A stretch of 64,000 nt of DNA from NCBI RefSeq assembly GCF_003148685.1, contig NZ_QGGR01000026.1, forward strand, positions 58,012 through 122,011. Direction: 5' to 3'. Position 1 is the first letter of the stretch. Each line of letters starts with the position of its first letter. Position numbers and translations under genes: made by a program. The notes beneath the pieces were generated by a model that was not told the DNA's origin, made no database searches, and worked only from the letters and a program-made list of their open reading frames with translations. This document shows positions 41,662-48,739 of the stretch, piece by piece. The stretch is from Actinoplanes xinjiangensis (GTDB lineage: Bacteria; Actinomycetota; Actinomycetes; Mycobacteriales; Micromonosporaceae).

Positions 41662-41710
41662 GAAAACACTGCGAACCGAGCCAGCATACCCAGGTGGGGC
41701 GTGTGACCCA

Positions 41711-41745
41711 AAAACGGCGACCCCGTCCGTGGGACGAGGTCGCCG
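41711..41745 (-). terminator. Rho-independent terminator of the secreted-protein gene
   Basis: A 13-bp stem with one mismatch (CGGCGACC at 41715 to GGTCGCCG at 41745) closes on a GTG loop, and on the minus strand it is followed by TTTTT (from 41714-41710). It separates the upstream minus-strand gene from the rpsF promoter. Confidence 0.85.
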
Positions 41746-41855
41746 ATGGTGGAGCCGCGGGGCGTCCGGCCCGATTCGTTGGGTGGGACCTGGGGAGGAA
41801 CGACCACACCGATGAGGTTGGACGCGTACGCCCCGCGGAGCTTTCAAAGAGGAGC

Positions 41856-42890
41856 TTACGCCATATTTGTACGTGATGCACGTTGCGACACGATTGCCCG
41901 AATCGCGGCGGTTGCCACGCCGAGGATGCAGACCAGCGCGGTGAGCCCCAGCAGTCCCAGCGGATGTCCGTCCTCGATCCGCCCGACCGCGGCCACCGGC
42001 TGAGCCGCGTCGAGACCGGCCGGCCCGGTCGTCTCCACCGGCACGACGGCCCCGCCCTCGTCGGCCGTCGTGGCTGTCGGCGACACGGCACGGTCGTCGT
42101 CGGCCGACGGCGAGACGGCACGGTCCTGCGACGGTGCCGGCGGAACCACGGGCGTCCGGCCCCCCGGAGGCATGCCGGCGAACGCGGGTGCGCCGATTCC
42201 GGCCGTACCCCGCGGGCTCTTGCCGTTGATCCTGGGGTCGACGCCGGTCTGCGGTGACTGCGCCGCGGTGGCCGAGGCCCGTCCGGCGGCCGCGGCCCGC
42301 AACCCGGCCGCCTTGCGCGCCGCGCGCCGGGAGTCCCTGGCGGAGGTACGGGTGGGCTCCGACACCGGAGCGACGGAATCCGGCAACACCGAACCGGAGG
42401 TACGCGACGGTACGCCGGACCCGGTCGCCGGCTTCGACATCATCGTCGAGACCCCGCCCGGTGGCTCCGGAGTCGGCCCGGGATCCGCGAACGCGGCCGA
42501 CGGCGCCGCCGTGACCAGCATCGGCAGTACGTCCTCGCCGAACGAGCACTCCGGGGTGAGCATCACCGGCGTGGTGCCGCGCCGGAACACCACCTCGGCC
42601 GCGCCGTCGGCGGGGATGATGCCCTGCGGCGAGCCGGCCAGCCGCAACTGCGCGTCGTGGCCGGTCTGGTTGACCACCCGGATCACGCTGCTGGCCGGCA
42701 CCGTCAGCGCCTCGACACTCGGCCGCGAGCCGCAGGACAGCCCAAACATGCCGATACCGCCGAAACTCACCTGGCGGCCGTTGGCGTCGAACTGGTCGGC
42801 GCTGGCCGTGCCGTTCGAGAGCAGTGGAGCGCCGAAGATCAGGGCACTCAGCCCGAGCGCCGCCATCCGATATCGGAACTGCCGCGACAT
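41856..42890 (-). CDS. Secreted protein with C-terminal membrane anchor, function unknown
   Basis: A 344-residue protein. A Sec signal (MAALGLSALIFGAPLLSNGTASA) precedes a beta-rich domain (VSFGGIGMFGLSCGSRPSVEAL, IRVVNQTGHDAQLRLAG, VVFRRGTTPVMLTPECSF) with two Cys, which looks cupredoxin- or plastocyanin-like in layout but lacks an obvious copper site. A long Pro/Ala/Arg-rich stalk follows and ends in a hydrophobic helix (LGLLGLTALVCILGVATAAI) and a basic tail, without LPxTG. It is probably anchored in the membrane and reaches through the wall. Confidence 0.7.
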   Translation of the reverse strand: MSRQFRYRMAALGLSALIFGAPLLSNGTASADQFDANGRQVSFGGIGMFGLSCGSRPSVEALTVPASSVIRVVNQTGHDAQLRLAGSPQGIIPADGAAEVVFRRGTTPVMLTPECSFGEDVLPMLVTAAPSAAFADPGPTPEPPGGVSTMMSKPATGSGVPSRTSGSVLPDSVAPVSEPTRTSARDSRRAARKAAGLRAAAAGRASATAAQSPQTGVDPRINGKSPRGTAGIGAPAFAGMPPGGRTPVVPPAPSQDRAVSPSADDDRAVSPTATTADEGGAVVPVETTGPAGLDAAQPVAAVGRIEDGHPLGLLGLTALVCILGVATAAIRAIVSQRASRTNMA

Positions 42891-43005
42891 GCACCATCCC
42901 CCAGTTCAACACCGGCTCGCGCCGGCATCCGTCAGCAAAGATCAATGGAGGTAACGACTCGCTGTGGAGCGCGGTGACGCGGAGGAAAGCGTCGTACCCG
43001 CGTCG

Positions 43006-43011
43006 TAGGCT
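43006..43011 (+). promoter_or_regulatory. -10 element of the leaderless endonuclease IV gene
   Basis: TAGGCT, 6 nt upstream of ATG 43018. Confidence 0.5.
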
Positions 43012-43017
43012 CGTCCC

Positions 43018-43794
43018 ATGCGCATCGGAGCCCACGTCGATTCCGCCGACCCGCTGGCCGAGGCCGCCGCCCGCGGCGCCGAAGCCGTGCAGTTCTTCCT
43101 GACCGACCCACAGAAATACAATTCGCCCAAACCACGCGAGGACGCCGAGCGGATCCGGGCCTCCGAGGTGGACGTCTACGTGCACGCGCCGTACATCATC
43201 AATGTCGCGTCGCCCAACAACCGCATCCGCATCCCAAGCCGCAAGCTGCTCATGGCCCATGCCCGCGCCGCCGCCGAGCTGGGCGCGAAAGGCCTGATCG
43301 TGCACGGCGGACATGTCGGTGCGGGCGCTGATCTCGAGGCCGGCTTCGTGAACTGGCGGAAGGCCTTCGAGTATGCGGAGAACGACGGCGGCCTGCCGCT
43401 CCCGGTGCTGATCGAGAACACCGCCGGTGGCGACAACGCGTGTGCCCGGCGGTTCGACGCGCTGTCCCGGCTGTGGGAGGCGGTCGGCTCGTTCGGGGCC
43501 GGTTTCTGCCTGGACACGTGCCACGCGTTCGCCGGTGGGGAGGACCTGGTCGGCATCGTCGACCGGGTCAAGGCGATCACCGGGCGGATCGACCTGATCC
43601 ACGCCAACGATTCAAAGGGTGGATTCGACTCGGGCCAGGACAGGCACGACAACCTCGGGAGTGGGAAGATCGACACCGAGTTGGTGGTCGCCGCCATCCG
43701 CGCCTCGGGAGCTCCGGCCATTGTGGAGACCCCCGGTGGGGTCGAGGGGCAGACCGCTGACATCGCCCTACTGCGGGAGCGGGCGGGCAACTGA
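43018..43794 (+). CDS. nfo: Endonuclease IV (AP endonuclease)
   Basis: A 258-residue TIM-barrel metalloenzyme. It would incise abasic sites and 3'-blocked ends in base excision repair. It has MRIGAHVDSADPLAEAAARG, VYVHAPYIINVASP, LIVHGGHVG, VLIENTAGG, FCLDTCHAF, HANDSKGGFDSGQDRHDNLGSG and VETPGG, covering the tri-zinc ligands. Length and motifs match actinobacterial deoxyribonuclease IV. The next gene follows after 22 nt. Confidence 0.93.
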   Translation: MRIGAHVDSADPLAEAAARGAEAVQFFLTDPQKYNSPKPREDAERIRASEVDVYVHAPYIINVASPNNRIRIPSRKLLMAHARAAAELGAKGLIVHGGHVGAGADLEAGFVNWRKAFEYAENDGGLPLPVLIENTAGGDNACARRFDALSRLWEAVGSFGAGFCLDTCHAFAGGEDLVGIVDRVKAITGRIDLIHANDSKGGFDSGQDRHDNLGSGKIDTELVVAAIRASGAPAIVETPGGVEGQTADIALLRERAGN

Positions 43795-43816
43795 AGCACC
43801 GCCCCCGGGGAGGGTC

Positions 43817-46800
43817 ATGACCGAGCAGCCGCAACCGATCGCGCCCGCTTCCGCGCCGGCTTCTGCGCCCGCGGAGCCGGTGGCGCGCGATCCGCGTCCG
43901 GCCGCTCCGCGCCGCCGATTCGGCCTTTTCCGTAAGAAGTCGGTCGCGGTGCCGCCGGCCTCCGCGGGGAAGGCGGCGCCCGGTGACCCGGCCGTCACCA
44001 CGACGTCGGCCGCCGCGGAGAAGGCAGCGCCCGGCGACCCGGCCGTCACTACGGCCTCGGCCGCTGCGGCGAAGGCAGCGCCCGGTGAGCCGGCCGTCAC
44101 TACGGCCTCGGCAACCGCGGAGAAGGCAGCGCCCGGTCACTCGGCCACCGCCACGGCCTCGGCAACCGTGGAAGAGGCTGCGCCCGGCCATCCTTCCGCC
44201 GCCACGGCGTCGGCGACGGCGGAGAAGGCTGCGGAGCCGCTCACCCGGACCACCAAGGCCGAGGGATCCACGGGATCCGGGCAATTCCGGGATATCGGTC
44301 AGTCCGTAGTGGACGGTGTGCCTGCCGGGCCGCTCAAGCCGGACGAGGTGGCGGCGAAGAAGCCACGCAAGACCCTGCCGACATCCAGACCACCCGGCGT
44401 GCCGGCGGACCCGTGGACCGTTTTCGCCCGGACCCAGGATCAGCAGCCGGGCCGGATCCGTCGCGGCCTGCGGGCCGGGCTCCGCGGATTCATCCACGAG
44501 TACGCCCTGATGGTCTACACCGCCTGCCTGCTGGCCGTCGCGATGACCTGGCCGGCTCTGCGCTACCCGTTGCACACCCTCCCGCAGGATCTCGGCGACC
44601 CGTCCCGACAGGCCTGGCAGGTCTCCTGGGTCGGGCACATCCTGATCACCGATCCCGTACGGCTGTGGCAGGCCAACGCCTATTTCCCGGCGGCCGACGG
44701 TCTCGCGTTCGGCGACAGCCTGCTCGGCTATGCACTGGCGGGGATGATCGGCACCGGCCCGGCCGCCGCCGTGCTGCGTTACAACATCCTGTTCGTGCTG
44801 GCCCACGCCCTACTGGTGATCGGCGCCTACGCCCTGGTGCGCCAGCTCGGCGCCCGGCGCACGGGCGCCGCGGTCGCTGCCGTCGCATTCGCCTACGCGC
44901 CGTGGAGGCTGGCGCAGGAGGGCCACCTAGACATCATCTCGGCCGGTGGCATCCCGCTCGCCCTCGCCATGCTGGCGCGGGGGCACGGCTACTCCCTGCG
45001 GCACGGCTTCCGGGCCGAGCGCCGCAACGCCCTCTGGGCCAGCTGTGGCTGGCTCGTCGCGATCTGGCAACTCACCCTCGGCTTCTCGCTGGGCATCCCT
45101 TTCGCGTACGTGCTGGGCCTGCTCCTGATCGCCCTGATGTTCGCCTCGGCGATCCACGCGCTCCGCGGTTTCCTCCGCTATCGGAGAGAGCGGAGGGATC
45201 GCCGTGAAGTGGCCACCCTGACCGCTCCGGTACCCGGTGCAGCCCCCGCCCCGGCGCTCGGGAAGGACGCCGCACCGGCACCCGGCAAAGACACCGCACC
45301 CGCAACCGGCAAGAAAGCCGCCGCCGCAAGCGGGGAAACCGCAACCAGCAAAGACACGGCCCCCGGCCCCGGCAAGGAAGCCGCCACCGCGACCGGGGGA
45401 GACACCGCTCCCGCGGCCGGTAAGGAAACCGCCCCCGGACCTGGCAAGGAAGCCGCCACCGCGACCAGGGGACATTCCTCGCCCGCCGCCGGCAAAGACA
45501 CCACGCTCCCACCCGGCAAGGAAGCCGCCGGCCCGACCGGCGGAGACACCGCTCCCGCGATCGGCAAGGAAGCCGTTCCCGGGGCCGGCCGAGACGCCGC
45601 TCTCGTGGTCGGTTCGAACGCTGATCTTGTTGCCGGCAAGAAGGACGCCGCTCCCACGCCCGCGAAGACGGTTGCCGCTCCCGCGCCAGCAAAGAAGGAC
45701 GCCGGTTCTGCGCCCGCGAAGAAGGACGCCGCCGATCCGCAGGCCAAGGACGTCGTACCCGCCGCCGGCAAGAAGGACACCGTGGTACAGCCGGCCGTGG
45801 CTCCGGCCCGGATGGACGTTCTGGAGAGCCCACCCCGGAAACAGAGCTGGCTACGGTTCTTCCGCCGGCCGGTTCCGGTGCGAAGGACGCCCCGGTGGAA
45901 ACCGCTCGTCGGGGTGCTTCTCACCAACGTCAACATCATGGGCGCGACGATCTTCGCGGCGACCGGCATCCTGATCGCGGTGCCCTACCTCCGGGTCGAC
46001 GACAGCGGCTCCCGCCTCCAGGAGATCGACTTCTTCTCGCCGCCGTTGCAGGGTCTGCTGATCGGCCCGGCCGAGTCCCGCGTCTGGGGCGCCGCGCACG
46101 AGACACCCCGTTCCACACTCGGCTGGGCGGCCGAGATGTCGCTGCTTCCCGGCTTCGTCCTGTACGCGCTGGCTCTCGCCGGTCTGTTCCTGTCGATCTG
46201 GCGGTTCCGGCATCGGCTGGTGCTGCTCACCGGCCTGGCCGTGGCGATCATCCTCACTCTCGGCACCACCTTCTTCGACGGCCGCTGGACCTACCTGCCG
46301 CTGTTCGGCCACTTCCCGGCCTCGTTCGATCTGCGGATCCCGGGCCGCCTCATGCTGTGGGTGACCCTGCTGCTGGCGATCCTGGCCGCCGGTGCGGTCG
46401 ACGATTTCGTCCGCCGGGCCGAGCATCTGGCGGCCCAGCGGATCCCGCCGTGGCCGGGGCCGTGGCTTCGGCTGGCAACCCTGGTCCCGCTGTTCCTGGT
46501 GGCGCTGGAGGGCTGGAACACGACGGCCCACCCGATAGTCCCGCCCCAGCCGGCGGCGATGCGCACCGTGTCCGGACCGATGCTCGTGCTGCCGACCGCC
46601 GAACTCACCGACCAGACCGTTCAGCTGTGGAGCACCACGAAGTTCCAGGACATGGCGAACGGCGGGGGCGGCTTCGGCGCTCAGGCGCAGAGTGAGCTAC
46701 GTGCCAAGGTCGCCGGTTTCCCGGACGCCACCAGCATCGACTACCTGGACTCGATCGGTGTACGGCGGGTGCTGCTGCTCAGCGACCACATCGCCGGTAC

Positions 46801-46891
46801 CTCGTGGGAGAACGCCGGCGACCTGCCGGTGGACAACCTCGACATCCGGCGCGAGGACGTCCCCGGCGCCGTCGTCTTCTACCTGAACTAG
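43817..46891 (+). CDS. Large polytopic GT-C-like membrane protein with two in-frame repeat insertions
   Basis: A 1024-residue protein. The cytoplasmic N-terminus contains five 17-residue units of the type AAPGDPAVTTASAAAEK (residues ~52-137). Membrane segments start near residue 226, with DLGDPSRQAWQVSW after the first helix, like GT-C fold glycosyltransferases. A second insertion of about 190 residues (GKEAATATGGDTAPAAGK-type repeats, about 45240-45800) splits the membrane domain after the RYRRERRDRR loop. The C-terminal part has more helices and ends in an exported domain (IDYLDSIGVRRVLLLSDH). ATG 43817 has GGGGAGGG upstream. The donor and acceptor are unknown. Confidence 0.75.
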   Translation: MTEQPQPIAPASAPASAPAEPVARDPRPAAPRRRFGLFRKKSVAVPPASAGKAAPGDPAVTTTSAAAEKAAPGDPAVTTASAAAAKAAPGEPAVTTASATAEKAAPGHSATATASATVEEAAPGHPSAATASATAEKAAEPLTRTTKAEGSTGSGQFRDIGQSVVDGVPAGPLKPDEVAAKKPRKTLPTSRPPGVPADPWTVFARTQDQQPGRIRRGLRAGLRGFIHEYALMVYTACLLAVAMTWPALRYPLHTLPQDLGDPSRQAWQVSWVGHILITDPVRLWQANAYFPAADGLAFGDSLLGYALAGMIGTGPAAAVLRYNILFVLAHALLVIGAYALVRQLGARRTGAAVAAVAFAYAPWRLAQEGHLDIISAGGIPLALAMLARGHGYSLRHGFRAERRNALWASCGWLVAIWQLTLGFSLGIPFAYVLGLLLIALMFASAIHALRGFLRYRRERRDRREVATLTAPVPGAAPAPALGKDAAPAPGKDTAPATGKKAAAASGETATSKDTAPGPGKEAATATGGDTAPAAGKETAPGPGKEAATATRGHSSPAAGKDTTLPPGKEAAGPTGGDTAPAIGKEAVPGAGRDAALVVGSNADLVAGKKDAAPTPAKTVAAPAPAKKDAGSAPAKKDAADPQAKDVVPAAGKKDTVVQPAVAPARMDVLESPPRKQSWLRFFRRPVPVRRTPRWKPLVGVLLTNVNIMGATIFAATGILIAVPYLRVDDSGSRLQEIDFFSPPLQGLLIGPAESRVWGAAHETPRSTLGWAAEMSLLPGFVLYALALAGLFLSIWRFRHRLVLLTGLAVAIILTLGTTFFDGRWTYLPLFGHFPASFDLRIPGRLMLWVTLLLAILAAGAVDDFVRRAEHLAAQRIPPWPGPWLRLATLVPLFLVALEGWNTTAHPIVPPQPAAMRTVSGPMLVLPTAELTDQTVQLWSTTKFQDMANGGGGFGAQAQSELRAKVAGFPDATSIDYLDSIGVRRVLLLSDHIAGTSWENAGDLPVDNLDIRREDVPGAVVFYLN
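43967..44227 (+). repeat. In-frame 51-bp tandem repeats
   Basis: Five units of 51 bp encode the AAPG-x-(P/S)A-x-T-x-(T/A)SA repeats in the N-terminus of the 1024-residue membrane protein. The first three are almost identical. Confidence 0.85.
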
Positions 46892-46922
46892 CCGGCCGGC
46901 CCGAGACAACGGGCCCGGCCCC

Positions 46923-47070
46923 AACCAGCCGCCCGGCCCGAAGCAGTGAGCTGATCCGAATAGCGAGCGGGCCCCAACCAGCCGGCCGGCTCGAATTGGC
47001 GACCTGACCCGAATCTGCGAGCCGGGCCGAACCAACCGCCTGGCCCCAACCAGCGAGCCGGGCCGGACCA
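46923..47070 (+). repeat. Degenerate 53-bp and 18-bp tandem repeats
   Basis: AACCAGCC-type units begin at 46923, 46976, 47030 and 47048, with the first two about 53 bp long and the later ones shortened. They fill the 184-bp gap between two convergent genes. Confidence 0.65.
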
Positions 47071-47075
47071 GCTTT

Positions 47076-48596
47076 CTAACCGGCGGGCAGCGGTGCCGCC
47101 GGCTCGTCCTTGTGGACCCGCTGCGGGGCCTCATCCGACGGACCCATGCCGAAGAAACGGCGCAGTCCGGTGATCCACGGATGCTCCGGCCCGTCGAGCG
47201 GACCGGCGTCCGGGTCGCGGCCGTCGTACGTCTCCCGCACCGCGTCCAGTTCGGGCCGCCAGATCTCGCGCACCACGAGACCGCACAGCACGGCCACGGT
47301 CACCAGGCGGAACGTGGAGGCGAGCACGAAGGTGCCCTCGGGGATGACCGCGGTGCCGCCCGCGCCGATCAGCTCGGCGTAGAAGGCGGCGAGGTAGCCG
47401 ATCTCGGCGACCGTCCAGACGAGGACCGCGCCCCACTTCGGGCGGGCGAGGACGACCAGCGGGAGCAGCCAGAGCACGTACTGCTGGGACCAGACCTTGC
47501 TGAAGATCAGGAACGCGGCCACGACGAGGAAGGCGAGCTGGCTCAGTCGCGGACGGCGGGGTGCGAGCAGGCCGAGCAGCAGGATCGCCAGGCAGGAGAG
47601 GCCGAAGAGCGCGTACGACAGGTGGTTGAGCGTGGGCACGTGGTCACTGAGCCACTGGAACGGCCCCTGGTCACCGGCGTTCCCCGAGTTCCATTTGCTG
47701 TCGATGTAGCGCCCGATATACCAGAACGTGCCCCAGTCGATCGGCCGCTCGTCGTTGAGGCGGAAGAACCGCAGCCAGCTCTCATGCCAGAGGATCATGA
47801 CCGGCAGGTTCACCAGGAGCCAGGTGACGCCGGCGGCCAGGAACGAGCTGATGAACGCCCACAATCGGCCGGTGCGCAGCGCCAGGATCAGGATCGGCCC
47901 GAGAATGAAGACCGGCCACAGTTTGGCCGCCGCGCCGAGGCCGAAGAGGACACCGGCCCAGGCCGGGTACCGCTTCACCCACAGGTAGAGGCCGAGGGCG
48001 AAGAACCCGATCGCCAGGAAGTCCCAGTTGATCGTGGCGGTGACCAGCACGATCGGCGAGACCGCGAAGATCGCGGCGTCCCAGGGCCGGCGCCGGCGCA
48101 GCGCCAGGATGATCCCGATGCTCATCACCGCCAGGATCGAGAGCACCAGGGCGTTGATGTTGTAGAACCAGCTGCCCTGGTTGATGTCGGGGTGGGTCTC
48201 CCCGTACGAATGCACCGGCAGCCCCAGCGCGCCCATGAAGTATCCGGTGACCACCGGGTATTCGACCGGGTGGTCCCGGTAGGGGACCTTGCCCTCGTTG
48301 AGTCCTTCGGCGAAGTAGAGGGCCAGCACGTCGGTGTAGCAGTACCGCGTGTACTGGACGTTCTTCTGCCAGTTGCCGTCCATGCAGGGCGACTTCTGCA
48401 CCCAGGAGAGCGCCAGGACCAGGCAGGCCAGCGCCATCACGATCCGCGGGGCGGTCCAGAACCGGCCCGGTTGGGCGTCTGGCCGCACGGCGTGGGCGCC
48501 GAGCGGCCCGCCGATGGCTTCGGAGAGTCCCCGCACGAAGCCGTCCGAGGTAGCGCTCGAGACGTCAGGCCGGTCGGTGGGCGGTAGGGCGCTCAT
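47076..48596 (-). CDS. GT87-family polyprenol-phosphate-dependent mannosyltransferase-like protein
   Basis: A 506-residue membrane protein. After a cytoplasmic N-terminus and the first helix (IVMALACLVLALSWVQKSP) comes the exported loop CYTDVLALYFAEGLNEGKVPYRDHPVEYPVVTGYF, then many helices including GLGAAAKLWPVFILGPI (K-x-W/T-P-type motif). It corresponds in position and type to mycobacterial Rv0051, next to ponA. It probably builds a cell-envelope glycan. ATG 48596 is used. Confidence 0.82.
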   Translation of the reverse strand: MSALPPTDRPDVSSATSDGFVRGLSEAIGGPLGAHAVRPDAQPGRFWTAPRIVMALACLVLALSWVQKSPCMDGNWQKNVQYTRYCYTDVLALYFAEGLNEGKVPYRDHPVEYPVVTGYFMGALGLPVHSYGETHPDINQGSWFYNINALVLSILAVMSIGIILALRRRRPWDAAIFAVSPIVLVTATINWDFLAIGFFALGLYLWVKRYPAWAGVLFGLGAAAKLWPVFILGPILILALRTGRLWAFISSFLAAGVTWLLVNLPVMILWHESWLRFFRLNDERPIDWGTFWYIGRYIDSKWNSGNAGDQGPFQWLSDHVPTLNHLSYALFGLSCLAILLLGLLAPRRPRLSQLAFLVVAAFLIFSKVWSQQYVLWLLPLVVLARPKWGAVLVWTVAEIGYLAAFYAELIGAGGTAVIPEGTFVLASTFRLVTVAVLCGLVVREIWRPELDAVRETYDGRDPDAGPLDGPEHPWITGLRRFFGMGPSDEAPQRVHKDEPAAPLPAG

Positions 48597-48690
48597 GTCT
48601 TGGCATCATGCCGCATTCGTACCCCTGAAAGGTGACCGGCCACGTCCGGCACACCGATCTTCATCAGACACACAGGCACACCAGAAAAAC

Positions 48691-48727
48691 AGAGCGGCGC
48701 CCACCTGTACGAGGTGGGCGCCGCTCT
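48691..48727 (-). terminator. Terminator of ponA
   Basis: A perfect 16-bp stem (AGAGCGGCGCCCACCT at 48691-48706, complementary arm 48712-48727, GTACG loop) lies 13 nt past the ponA stop. It is followed on the minus strand by GTTTTTC. Confidence 0.9.
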
Positions 48728-48739
48728 CAGTCACGGGCG

